From: JACJYE01 sp964432875
GTDB lineage: Bacteria; Bacteroidota; Bacteroidia; Chitinophagales; Saprospiraceae
Assembly (NCBI GenBank): GCA_964432875.1
Contig: CAYSPJ010000023.1
Coordinates: 1 to 50,870, forward strand
DNA: 50,870 nt
Direction of reading: 5' to 3'
Part shown: positions 43,411-50,870 of the stretch, piece by piece
Layout: the number at the start of each line of letters is the position of its first letter
How positions within the stretch are numbered: the stretch's first letter is position 1
Position numbers and translations under genes: made by a program
Notes under the pieces: generated by a model
The model's input: only the letters and a program-made list of their open reading frames with translations
What the model was told of the DNA's origin: nothing
Databases searched by the model: none

Positions 43411-44031
43411 ATGAAAATCATCTGCATTGGGCGCAACTATGCCGAGCACGCCCGTGAGCTGGGCAATGCGGTGCCGGAAAAACCAGTCGTCTTCCTCAAG
43501 CCCTCTACGGCTTTGTTGATCAATAACAAGCCTTTGTATTATCCGGAGTTTACCAAAGATTTGCACTACGAGCTGGAGGTGGTGCTGAAAATCGTGAAGA
43601 ACGGGCGCAGCGTGCAGCCAGAATTTGCAGCTGGCTACTATCAGGAAATCGCCTTGGGTATCGACTTTACCGCACGCGATCTGCAGCAGGAATGCAAGGA
43701 GAAGGGGCAGCCCTGGGAAATCGCCAAAGCCTTCGACCATTCGGCCGCGCTCAGCCCCTTTGTGACCCTGGAAGGCCTCGACCGCTCCGCCATCGAATTT
43801 GAGCTGCGCCAAAATGGACAGACCGTCCAACACGGCAATACCAAAGATATGCTCTTCTCCTTTGAGGACATTATCGTCTATACTTCCCGCTTTTTCAAAT
43901 TGCAGGTGGGCGATCTGATTTATACTGGTACTCCCGCTGGAGTCGGGCCGGTCAAAATCGGAGATAAGCTCGATGCCTACCTCTATGGCCAGGCCGGAGC
44001 GCAGCACTTACTAAGCTGTGAAGTGAAATAG
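43411..44031 (+). CDS. fumarylacetoacetate hydrolase-family protein
   Basis: 206 residues, the single-domain form. The start MKIICIGRNYAEHARELGNA and the segment VFLKPSTALLINNKP are typical; LHYELEVVLKI provides the Glu pair and GIDFTARDLQQECKEKGQPW the Asp that bind Mg or Ca. TGTPAGVGPVKIGD is the family end motif. Members are hydrolases, isomerases or decarboxylases of 2-oxo acids; oxaloacetate decarboxylase or acylpyruvase activity is common for this size. The metK gene follows with its own promoter box. Confidence 0.93.
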   Translation: MKIICIGRNYAEHARELGNAVPEKPVVFLKPSTALLINNKPLYYPEFTKDLHYELEVVLKIVKNGRSVQPEFAAGYYQEIALGIDFTARDLQQECKEKGQPWEIAKAFDHSAALSPFVTLEGLDRSAIEFELRQNGQTVQHGNTKDMLFSFEDIIVYTSRFFKLQVGDLIYTGTPAGVGPVKIGDKLDAYLYGQAGAQHLLSCEVK

Positions 44032-44045
44032 TTCCAAACTATTGC

Positions 44046-44053
44046 TATTTTTG
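44046..44053 (+). promoter_or_regulatory. -7 box of metK
   Basis: TATTTTTG fits TAnnTTTG and lies about 60 bases before the ATG. The leader contains small hairpin-like stretches but is too short for a known SAM riboswitch. Confidence 0.5.
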
Positions 44054-44114
44054 TGCCGTTTTTAAGCGGAAGGGCTAAAAACGCCCCTTTGAATCACCAA
44101 TTAAGATCAATCGT

Positions 44115-45368
44115 ATGCCTTATCTTTTCACTTCCGAATCCGTATCTGAGGGGCATCCCGACAAAATTGCGGATCAGATCAGCGATGCCTTAGTCGATCA
44201 TTTCATCGCTTTTGACCCCAAATCCAAAGTCGCTTGCGAAACTTTGGTCACTACTGGCCAGGTCATCTTAGCCGGCGAGGTCAAGTCTAATGTTTATCTG
44301 GATGTACAGCAGATCGCCCGTGACGTTATCAAGCGCATCGGCTACACTAAATCTGAATACATGTTCGAGGCGCATTCCTGTGGGGTGCTTTCAGCCCTAC
44401 ACGAACAATCGCCTGATATCAATCAGGGCGTAGAGCGGGCCAAGCCTGAAGACCAGGGCGCTGGCGACCAGGGCATGATGTTTGGCTATGCCACCAACGA
44501 GACGGAGGACTATATGCCCCTGGCCCTCGATATCGCCCACAAAATACTACAGGAGCTAGCCGCCATCCGCAAAGCTGGCGAGCAGATGATTTACCTTCGC
44601 CCCGACTCCAAGTCGCAGGTCACGATTGAATATTCGGACGACAACCAGCCGCAGCGCATCGACAGTATCGTCGTATCTACCCAGCATGACGACTTCGACT
44701 CGGAGGCCGCAATGCAGGCCCGCATCCGGGAAGACATCATCAACATCGTCATCCCGCGGGTACAGAAGCAGTTGCGCGCTGAACAGCAGCCCTTGTTCAA
44801 CGAGCAGATCACGTACCACATCAACCCCACCGGCAAATTCGTCATCGGCGGGCCGCATGGCGATACAGGCCTGACCGGCCGGAAAATCATCGTGGATACT
44901 TATGGTGGCAAAGGAGCCCATGGCGGCGGCGCTTTCTCTGGCAAAGACCCCTCTAAAGTGGACCGCTCGGCAGCTTATGCCACGCGCCATATCGCTAAAA
45001 ACCTGGTAGCCGCCGGCGTAGCGGATGAAGTGCTGGTGCAGGTCTCTTACGCCATCGGTTTAGCAGCCCCTACCAACATCTACGTCAACACCTACGGCAC
45101 GGCCAAAGTAAATATGACGGATGGCGAAATCGCCCGCAAGGTATATTCAATCTTCGACATGCGCCCTTACGCCATTGAGCAGCGCCTCAAACTGCGCACG
45201 CCGATTTACTCGGAAACAGCAGCCTACGGCCACATGGGCCGCCCTTCTGTAAAGAAAATGGTGCGCTTTGTGGATGGCTCTGGCAACGTCAAGGAAATGG
45301 AGGTCGAGACCTTCACCTGGGAAAAGCTGGACTACGTCAGCCAGGTGAAGACGGCTTTTGGGCTTTAA
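44115..45368 (+). CDS. metK: S-adenosylmethionine synthase
   Basis: 417 residues. It joins methionine and ATP to give S-adenosylmethionine. Signature motifs are complete: FTSESVSEGHPDKIADQISD at the N-terminus, GAGDQGMMFGYATNE (ATP-binding), GGPHGDTGLTGRKIIVDTYG and GGGAFSGKDPSKVDRSAAY (phosphate loop). Length is slightly above the typical 380-400 because of a longer C-terminal part, as in other Bacteroidota. Transcription ends at the strong hairpin at 45405-45460. Confidence 0.98.
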   Translation: MPYLFTSESVSEGHPDKIADQISDALVDHFIAFDPKSKVACETLVTTGQVILAGEVKSNVYLDVQQIARDVIKRIGYTKSEYMFEAHSCGVLSALHEQSPDINQGVERAKPEDQGAGDQGMMFGYATNETEDYMPLALDIAHKILQELAAIRKAGEQMIYLRPDSKSQVTIEYSDDNQPQRIDSIVVSTQHDDFDSEAAMQARIREDIINIVIPRVQKQLRAEQQPLFNEQITYHINPTGKFVIGGPHGDTGLTGRKIIVDTYGGKGAHGGGAFSGKDPSKVDRSAAYATRHIAKNLVAAGVADEVLVQVSYAIGLAAPTNIYVNTYGTAKVNMTDGEIARKVYSIFDMRPYAIEQRLKLRTPIYSETAAYGHMGRPSVKKMVRFVDGSGNVKEMEVETFTWEKLDYVSQVKTAFGL

Positions 45369-45404
45369 GCCGCCTGGGTTTATAGCTATAGCACGCACGC
45401 TTTG

Positions 45405-45460
45405 AAAGGGATGGAATCCCTGCCCCTGCCCATTCTCTGGCAAGGGATTCCATCCCTTTT
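45405..45460 (+). terminator. terminator of metK
   Basis: A perfect 17-bp stem (45405-45421 with 45443-45459), loop of 21 bases, ending in TTTT. The reverse side starts with AAA, so it may also stop the facing gene. Confidence 0.8.
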
Positions 45461-45505
45461 ATCCCTGCCCCTGCCCATTATCTGGCAAAGGATTCCATCC
45501 CTTTT
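45416..45505 (+). repeat. 45-base tandem repeat, two copies
   Basis: The unit 45416-45460 is repeated at 45461-45505 with two changes; a third partial unit starts at 45506. Each unit holds CCCTGCCCCTGCCCATT and the right arm of the metK terminator. Confidence 0.8.
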
Positions 45506-45528
45506 ATCCCTGTCTTGGCTTCCCCACA

Positions 45529-45548
45529 ATGATCCCCACGGCAACACG
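45529..45548 (-). repeat. dispersed repeat, related copy
   Basis: Matches 17 of 20 bases of 50138-50157 (ATGATCCCCA-x-x-GCAACA). Member of the family described at 23107. Confidence 0.45.
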
Positions 45549-45565
45549 TCCCTTTGTTTTTTTTC

Positions 45566-48400
45566 CTAGCGAGCTACGGCAAACCGTTGTACGCTTATCC
45601 CCTGCTCCGTTTGGATGCGCAGCATATACACGCCCGGCGGCAAGCCCACCACAGATATTTCCCGGGCCTGCTGATAAGCAGCCAGGAAGCGGCCATCCAA
45701 GCTGAACAAATCTACCTGGAGTATGGCGGCATGGGGGCTATACAGAAAAACGGCTTCCTGCGCCGGCGAAGGGAAGACTTTCACTTCCGGCCCAGCTGAC
45801 AGATCGCGAGCCGAGCTCGTCAGCCCTTCTACCCAGACGGAAGAAGGCGGAGTCGTCAGGCTGAAGGATGCTTCCTGATGATTGATCAGGCGGGCATGCT
45901 CAATTTGAAAAACCATCTCGTAGTAGTCCGGTGCGGTGGCAAAAGCGCTGTCTTTCACCATGAAATGCAAGTGCGCAAGCGGGCCGGCACCACTGGCATC
46001 GAGCCCATCGGTACGCACCAGGGCAATATCCAGGCGGCCGGGCTGGCTGTTGCTGCGGCTCATCGCCAGCATATCCGTGTGAATATCACCCAACCAGGAT
46101 TGGCCAAAACTCACGCTCATGGAGCCAGGCTCTACGGCATCCACATCGTAAACCAGGGAGAAGGCGAAGCCGTAGGCTTCCAAAATGGGCAGACTTGTAT
46201 CGCCCAACACGATATCCAGGATAAGCGCTTCCCCTGGAGCGGCGGTATCGCTTTGTACGAAAAGCTGCGCGTCCAGCAAAGGCGAAGGCAGCGGGCTGGG
46301 CGGGGCGATATTGGCCGTCAGCCCCCAGTTTTGGGTCAGAGCCAAGGTATCATCAGCCTCCACCAAGCCGTTGCCGTTGGTATCGATATGGCGGTAGTTG
46401 ATCTGCGAGGCCGGAGTCTGCTGCGGCCATTCTGGTGCAGCTTGAGGCTGCCAGAGTAGGCTTGCCCCTGGCCGGGCCGGGCCGGAAGCACCGTAAGCCA
46501 AGCCGATGTGGAGCAAATCAAAATGATTGACTCGCCCGTCAGCATTAGCGTCGCCGGGCCATACGGATGGCGGCAGGATATTGACCAGCCCAGCGGCCAC
46601 TTCCACGGGCACCACCGTCGTCCCGCTCACAAATTCGATGGCAGTGGGCGTGGAGGAAATCCTGACCAGGCTGCTGCCCGGCTCGCTGCCAGCTGTGAAG
46701 CAAGCAGAAAACAGCACGCTGCTATCCGGCAGGCTGACGCCATTAAGGGCCTGGTCGAGCCACTGGAAGCGCAGAAAGCCTTCGGAGGTATTATTGAGGT
46801 TGAAATTGAAGGCGGAGAGATTGGGTAAGGCACCATAGACAATGGAATCGAACTGCAGGCTATCCTTAGCCCAGCGCAGGGAAAACTGCCCGCCGACAAT
46901 AGCCGAAAAGCCTTCGGCAAAAACATCCGTACATACCGGTTGCCCGAAGAAGGCCGTCTCGCTGCTGACCGACAGGCGTAAGCCCTCTCCTGCTACCGGG
47001 GGTTGGATGAGCACCAGCCCGTTTTGCCAGTAGAGGCTGTCAAAAGGCTGTCCTAAAGCATCATGGGCTTGTGGTAGCTGCAGGCCGGCATCAAAAAAAA
47101 CGGGGAAAGACTGGCCGGGATTGCCGCCTAAATCAAAGCACACCCGAAAAAGCTCTGCTTCGCTGTCAATTTGTAGCGGCAAGCCCGGGCTTCTCCAGTT
47201 GAGCCGCAATAGACCGTCATTAATGGCTGAAGTATCGAAGCCCGACAGGCCGATTAAACTGGGCTGCAAGGAAGCAAACTGCAAACCGTCCGGGTTCCAG
47301 GAGATCGCCAATTGCAACGAGTCCAAGCCCATGAAATTGGCGGCGTAAACCGGCAGGCAAAGGTTACTGCCCACCGGGGCAGCGCCTTCGCTGATACGCA
47401 AGGCAGGCAGGTTTGCCGCATCGCAATCCTCCAAGGGGACGGTATAGTTTAGCGTATAAGAACAGGCTGAAGCGGCATCAGAAATCGTCACGCTATAATA
47501 GCCTGGCACCAAGCCAAAGACGTTGGTGCCAGAAGCTCCGTTGCTCCATTGCAAGGCCAGCCCCGGGGGCTGGTCTGACAACTGCAGCAGGATGTATCCA
47601 TCATCCGGCTGTCCGCAGGATGCTGCTTGTATCTCGGCACCCAGTACGTAGGGCACGCTAGCCGGGGTCAAATTAAAGAAAGCAGTGGCTTGGAGGCCAG
47701 CGGCATCCTCGACGATCAGCTCAAAGGTGCCACTGAAATCGCCGATCAGGTTCTCTGCGGTGGAAATGAGCTGCCCGCCGCTCAGCCAGGAATAGGCATA
47801 GGGGGCTTGCCCACCCTGAGCCTCGACCAAAATCGAATGCCCACCATCCTGACAGTCGCCATACAAAGCACAAGCGCTCACCATATCCAGTGGATTGGCC
47901 GCTCCAGCAAGCTGGATGCCGCCATCGATCAAACTAAAAACAGTAGCTACTTGGCCAGGCAGCTTGATGAATTCGATAGGGGTCGGGCTGGTCGAAAAAC
48001 GGACTGGCTGTTGAGGCTCAGCAGAGGACAGCACCTCAAAACATAATGAAAACAAAGGGCTGCCGTCGGGCAGGGTCAGGCCGTTGAAGGACAGGTCGAA
48101 CCAGTTGAGGGTGAGGAAGCCATTATTGACGGCGGCAGGCAGGGTGTTGAAGTTTTCCGCCAACAAGCCCGGCATCTGGATGTTTTCGATGCGGGCGAAA
48201 CGCAGGGCATCTGCTTGCCAGCGTACCGAAAACTGCATGCTCAGCAGCTCAGCGATACCATCGGCAGATACTTCCAGGCAAACCGTTTCTCCGGCCGAGG
48301 CCGTTTCAGTGGACAAATACAAGGAAAAGCATTCGGATGTCTGGGCCTGGAGCCCAAACACACTTAGGAAGGCGATTAAGCCAATAGATAATTGCTTCAT
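45566..48400 (-). CDS. secreted cohesin/dockerin-like protein with T9SS sorting domain
   Basis: 944 residues. The signal peptide (about 1-19, ending LQAQ) is followed by a cohesin-like module (20-165; ASAGETVCLEVSADGI, LSMQFSVRWQADALRF), two SprB/Ig-like repeats (about 170-325), two more cohesin-like modules (about 330-470 and 475-610; MGLDSLQLAISWNPDGLQFA, IVGGQFSLRWAKDSLQF), a dockerin-type pair of calcium loops (GDANADGRVNHFDLLHIGLA and DTNGNGLVEADDTLALTQNW), a further cohesin-like module (about 705-855) and a T9SS tail with VKVFPSPAQEAV. In cellulosomes cohesin and dockerin join proteins; here both are in one chain, so it might self-assemble or be structural. No enzyme domain. Confidence 0.88.
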   Translation of the reverse strand: MKQLSIGLIAFLSVFGLQAQTSECFSLYLSTETASAGETVCLEVSADGIAELLSMQFSVRWQADALRFARIENIQMPGLLAENFNTLPAAVNNGFLTLNWFDLSFNGLTLPDGSPLFSLCFEVLSSAEPQQPVRFSTSPTPIEFIKLPGQVATVFSLIDGGIQLAGAANPLDMVSACALYGDCQDGGHSILVEAQGGQAPYAYSWLSGGQLISTAENLIGDFSGTFELIVEDAAGLQATAFFNLTPASVPYVLGAEIQAASCGQPDDGYILLQLSDQPPGLALQWSNGASGTNVFGLVPGYYSVTISDAASACSYTLNYTVPLEDCDAANLPALRISEGAAPVGSNLCLPVYAANFMGLDSLQLAISWNPDGLQFASLQPSLIGLSGFDTSAINDGLLRLNWRSPGLPLQIDSEAELFRVCFDLGGNPGQSFPVFFDAGLQLPQAHDALGQPFDSLYWQNGLVLIQPPVAGEGLRLSVSSETAFFGQPVCTDVFAEGFSAIVGGQFSLRWAKDSLQFDSIVYGALPNLSAFNFNLNNTSEGFLRFQWLDQALNGVSLPDSSVLFSACFTAGSEPGSSLVRISSTPTAIEFVSGTTVVPVEVAAGLVNILPPSVWPGDANADGRVNHFDLLHIGLAYGASGPARPGASLLWQPQAAPEWPQQTPASQINYRHIDTNGNGLVEADDTLALTQNWGLTANIAPPSPLPSPLLDAQLFVQSDTAAPGEALILDIVLGDTSLPILEAYGFAFSLVYDVDAVEPGSMSVSFGQSWLGDIHTDMLAMSRSNSQPGRLDIALVRTDGLDASGAGPLAHLHFMVKDSAFATAPDYYEMVFQIEHARLINHQEASFSLTTPPSSVWVEGLTSSARDLSAGPEVKVFPSPAQEAVFLYSPHAAILQVDLFSLDGRFLAAYQQAREISVVGLPPGVYMLRIQTEQGISVQRFAVAR

Positions 48401-48437
48401 TGCGGCAGTTGCTTCGTTATCGGAACATTGAACGCCG

Positions 48438-48445
48438 CAAAGATA
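48438..48445 (-). promoter_or_regulatory. -7 box of the cohesin/dockerin-like gene
   Basis: TATCTTTG on the minus strand, 37 bases before the ATG. The gene therefore has its own promoter apart from the sigma/anti-sigma operon. Confidence 0.55.
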
Positions 48446-48523
48446 ATAAATTGGAAGCCAGAAATCAGCAGTTGGCAGATTGAAGCGGTTTCAGCTTCAG
48501 CTCCTGCCTTTGGGCTTCGCGCT

Positions 48524-49453
48524 TCAATTGGCCCAGCGATACCATGCCGATTGCATCTTCCGGCTCAGCGCTGCCGCCTTTTGCTGAAACTCGTGCCCCT
48601 CTGCTGCGGCGATGCGTTTGGCTTCCGCCTGGGCATCAAGTGGCGGGTCGGGCATGGCCAGCACCGCCATCAAGCGGCCCCACTCGGCTTGCTCTTGATA
48701 GTACTGGCGGTTAAAATTGTCGAGTTCAGCGCTGGGGAGCATCTTGCTCAACAAGGCATCGAAAGCCTGGTAAGCGGCCGGGAAGTCTGGCTCTTGGAAC
48801 AAAGCGTGGGCTTGCTCAAAAGATTGGGCGACCTCGCTTAGGCCGGGTTGGCTGCCGTTGCCCATGGTCGTTTCGGATCGAGGGGCTTGATAATAGCTTT
48901 CTACCAGTGCCGGATGAGTATAATTGGCTTGAGCATACCAGTGTAAAGCCAAGCCTAATACCAAGAGCACCGCAGCAGCGCTGGCGAGGCGATAGAACAA
49001 TGGCCGCCGAGAAGCGGCCTTCAGCACGGGGCGCGCTGGCTGCGCCTCTTCCCATGCTTGGATTTTACCCCGGAAGGCTTCACCCGCAACCGCCTCAAAG
49101 CCTTCCCTCAACTGGCGATACGCGTCGACTTCGCGGGCGAAGGCTTCATCCCGCTCCAGATGCGCTTCAAAAGCGGCTAGGCCCGGCCCTTGTAGTGCTC
49201 CATTCAAATACCAATCGATGAGCTCCACCTGGCTATCAGTCGCCAAGTTAGCTTCCCAGACTGATATTTGGTGGCGGAAGGACTCTGCCCGGGCAGCAGT
49301 GAAGCCCTCGTACAACCGCTGGTAGGCCGCCAACTCGCTGCGGTAGCCCTCCTCTTGTTGCAGCTCGGCTTCAAAAGCCTCCTGCTCGCCAGGGGGCATC
49401 ACGCCCGTCAAGTAGCGGTCTATTTTTTCGATGTCATAAGGGAAGCTTGGCAT
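48524..49453 (-). CDS. anti-sigma-like membrane protein with duplicated N-terminal module
   Basis: 309 residues. Two similar modules are seen at about 8-68 (KIDRYLTGVMPPGEQEAFEA, ...YQRLYEGFTAARAESFRHQI) and 78-138 (LIDWYLNGALQGPGLAAFEA, ...YRQLREGFEAVAGEAFRGKI). Each resembles the cytoplasmic helical domain by which anti-sigma factors hold their sigma factor, without the zinc-binding His/Cys residues. A membrane helix follows at about 154-170 (LASAAAVLLVLGLALHWYA), then a periplasmic helical part. Its gene starts 25 bases after the sigma-factor stop, so it probably controls that factor. Confidence 0.78.
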   Translation of the reverse strand: MPSFPYDIEKIDRYLTGVMPPGEQEAFEAELQQEEGYRSELAAYQRLYEGFTAARAESFRHQISVWEANLATDSQVELIDWYLNGALQGPGLAAFEAHLERDEAFAREVDAYRQLREGFEAVAGEAFRGKIQAWEEAQPARPVLKAASRRPLFYRLASAAAVLLVLGLALHWYAQANYTHPALVESYYQAPRSETTMGNGSQPGLSEVAQSFEQAHALFQEPDFPAAYQAFDALLSKMLPSAELDNFNRQYYQEQAEWGRLMAVLAMPDPPLDAQAEAKRIAAAEGHEFQQKAAALSRKMQSAWYRWAN

Positions 49454-49478
49454 TTCAGGTTGGTTTTTAGTCTTTCAA

Positions 49479-50018
49479 TCAAAGAAAACTGCGTATTTTT
49501 TTCAGGCAATCAAACTTGCGTTTGCGGGCAGCTCCAGCTGAAGGCAGCTCCAATTCTTCCGCAACCGCATCCATCGCATAGCCATAGAGGAAAATGAGTT
49601 CCAGCAGCCTACGGCATGGCTGGCCTACTTTTTCCAACAAACGCTGCACCAAAGCCGCTTTGGCGCGTTGGTCTTCGCGGCTATCCACCTCTGCCTCAGC
49701 AGCAAGCTCCGGGATGTTGTCGTCCCATTGGTTTGTGTCCGTGCCCTTCTTCAGCAACAGTATCTTGCCGATGCCGATGAGGTAGGTTTTGATACTGCTC
49801 TTCAAAGGCGCTTTTAGCTTGCCGCTGGTGCAATTGCGATAAAGCACCACCATCGCTTCCTGATAAAGCTCCAGGGCTTCCTCGGGAGGCATGGCGCCAT
49901 ACCGAATGAAGAATAAGCGGAAAGGGGTACGCAAATCTTCATAGAGCTTGTGCCAGCTCACTTCATCTCCTTGCGCCAGGCGCGGCAATAATCTCTCGTC
50001 GTCGGCATGACTAACCAT
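49479..50018 (-). CDS. sigma-70-family RNA polymerase sigma factor
   Basis: 179 residues, the size of ECF-type sigma factors. Region 2 is weak but visible (WHKLYEDLRTPFRLFFIRYG, EALELYQEAMVVLYRN) and the C-terminal part resembles region 4, with CRRLLELIFLYGYAMDAVAE and the recognition helix around SAGAARKRKFDCLKKI. It is followed by the anti-sigma-like gene, the usual order for a membrane-controlled pair. Genes it turns on are unknown; the cohesin/dockerin-like gene downstream has a standard -7 box and so need not be a target. No promoter box of the standard type was found in front of it. Confidence 0.82.
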   Translation of the reverse strand: MVSHADDERLLPRLAQGDEVSWHKLYEDLRTPFRLFFIRYGAMPPEEALELYQEAMVVLYRNCTSGKLKAPLKSSIKTYLIGIGKILLLKKGTDTNQWDDNIPELAAEAEVDSREDQRAKAALVQRLLEKVGQPCRRLLELIFLYGYAMDAVAEELELPSAGAARKRKFDCLKKIRSFL

Positions 50019-50085
50019 TAATACTAGCTTTTAAAGTGGCGTTACGATTTGTCAGGCTTTTTTAGGGTTGGGGCCATGCTTATCT

Positions 50086-50101
50086 GACTTGTTGCAATGG
50101 G
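50086..50101 (+). repeat. dispersed repeat, related copy
   Basis: GACTTGTTGCAATGGG; with 50142-50158 on the other strand it forms an imperfect inverted repeat with about 40 bases between. Similarity to 23107 continues into the following CAGC and G-rich bases. Confidence 0.45.
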
Positions 50102-50141
50102 TCAGCGTGGTGGGGGAAGAGCCATTTTAGCCCGCGATGAT

Positions 50142-50158
50142 CCCCATCGCAACAAGCC
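50142..50158 (-). repeat. dispersed repeat, exact inverted copy
   Basis: CCCCATCGCAACAAGCC is the exact reverse complement of 23107-23123. Confidence 0.6.
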
Positions 50159-50748
50159 GATGAGCTAACTTAGGCGTAAAAATAGGAATTTTAACCCGCT
50201 TGCCGCTTATTCGGATTTTGTTTTTGATGCTAAAGGCCGCAGTTGCGATTTGCCACTCGAGCTTGATGTGTAATGCATCTGATTCACGGATTAGCAGTTT
50301 TTTAGACACCAGCAGATTTGAAACCAAGAGCTGCCGCTAAGACTGTAATCCCGCTAAAAGTTTACTTTTAGTAGGCCTTTAGCTGCCGATGCTAGAATGG
50401 GCATCTGTACGCTAGGAAGCCTATCACGTCAATCCTGTCTGAGCTTTAAAGCCTTCCGCTTCGCGCGGATGCCAAGCCGCTATCTGACCGGACTAAGAGG
50501 CCGAAGCACTAAGCGAAAAAAAAACATAAAAAAATATTGCCCCCTTTAGTAACGCTTTGCCCGATTTCAGCATAAAGAAGCAAAACACCTAAAACCCCAT
50601 TTAAAATGGCGCTGAAGTTGCGCCTGTAATCCCGTGAATTGTTTTTGAATACCGGAATATAGCAACTACACTTTTAGTTTTCATTTTTTCCTTTAGCGAA
50701 GCTGCCCCTCATAGCGGGCAGGCTTGCTTAACCCCAGAAAACAGCCGG

Positions 50749-50797
50749 GGCGGCCCGATGGTTTTGCGCGTATCACGCAGTAGAACCCAGGGCCGCC
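50749..50797 (+). other. hairpin with inner stem, possible structured RNA or terminator
   Basis: GGCGGCCC (50749-50756) pairs with GGGCCGCC (50790-50797). Inside, GGTT...AACC and GCG...CGC can pair further. T-rich runs follow (50803-50807 and 50813-50819), so it may end a plus-strand transcript. Confidence 0.4.
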
Positions 50798-50870
50798 TCC
50801 AAGTTTTTCAGGTTTTTTTCAAAAAGAACTGCCCCAGGCAGCAAAATGCCGCAAAGGCGGCTCTAACTAG

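Larger units (their letters stand above)
50019..50870. other. intergenic region with repeats and hairpins, no gene
   Basis: 850 bases upstream of the sigma-factor gene to the window edge. Contains two copies of the GGCTTGTTGCGATGGGG family in inverted orientation, the palindrome CTAAAAGTTTACTTTTAG (50354-50371) and a hairpin near 50749-50797. A 66-codon minus-strand frame (50127-50327) has no support and is left out. Confidence 0.55.

Noticed and set aside
44032..44114. SAM riboswitch in front of metK
   Set aside because: Only about 60 bases lie between the -7 box and the ATG, and I could not build the multi-stem core of any SAM riboswitch class.
50127..50327. Minus-strand frame of 66 codons near the right end
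   Set aside because: Covers a dispersed repeat, lacks a promoter box and any recognisable domain.

Overview
The window reads as chromosomal DNA of a Bacteroidota bacterium, most like the Saprospiria/Lewinella group. The evidence is: several secreted proteins ending in type IX secretion (T9SS) C-terminal sorting domains, a PorP/SprF-family protein, bactofilin next to an AtpZ/AtpI-like gene, U32 peptidase, many lipoproteins, -7 promoter boxes of the TAnnTTTG type with TTTG about 20 bases upstream, and little use of Shine-Dalgarno sites. The DNA is GC-rich overall, with one strikingly AT-richer gene body (about 483-2230). There are two 100-N scaffold gaps (29562-29661 and 39477-39576). I see no tRNA, rRNA, CRISPR array, phage or intact insertion sequence.

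Layout. 1-5430: a possible gene remnant and a strong terminator, a 13-Asp-box propeller protein with a T9SS tail, a lipoprotein propeller, and an unrecognised lipoprotein flanked by imperfect copies of an intergenic repeat. 5611-12393: one operon of a small membrane protein, TetR regulator, cupin lipoprotein, TolC-like channel, HlyD-like adaptor and RND pump. Its promoter is covered by a palindrome that recurs at the start of the tolC-like gene. 12667-18616: U32 hydroxylase-type protein, a small secreted protein, and an M1 peptidase joined to a probable outer-membrane barrel. 19111-22872: secreted multidomain alpha-amylase with a strong terminator. 23338-30957: HD-domain protein, TPR protein, vanadium-haloperoxidase-like lipoprotein, APC permease, a DUF4240 plus GIY-YIG-like gene pair, and an M20 amidohydrolase.

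31280-36988: PEP carboxylase, then on the minus strand bactofilin, AtpZ-like, a four-helix membrane protein and a biotin carrier in one tight operon, and an orphan PorP/SprF protein. 37443-42572 (minus): T9SS protein, two paralogous CBS-pair proteins on either side of the second gap, and three envelope proteins of unknown role. 42706-45368 (plus): gamma-carbonic-anhydrase-like hexapeptide protein, fumarylacetoacetate-hydrolase-family protein and metK. 45566-50018 (minus): a cohesin/dockerin-like T9SS protein, an anti-sigma-like membrane protein with a duplicated N-terminal module, and a sigma-70-family factor. The last 850 bases hold no gene I can support.

The observations most worth following are the repeated TetR-type palindrome, the compact DUF4240/GIY-YIG pair that may be a small toxin-immunity-like unit, the composition break exactly at the T9SS tail of the first gene, the cohesin-plus-dockerin T9SS protein beside a sigma/anti-sigma pair, and several small dispersed palindromic or tandem repeats.
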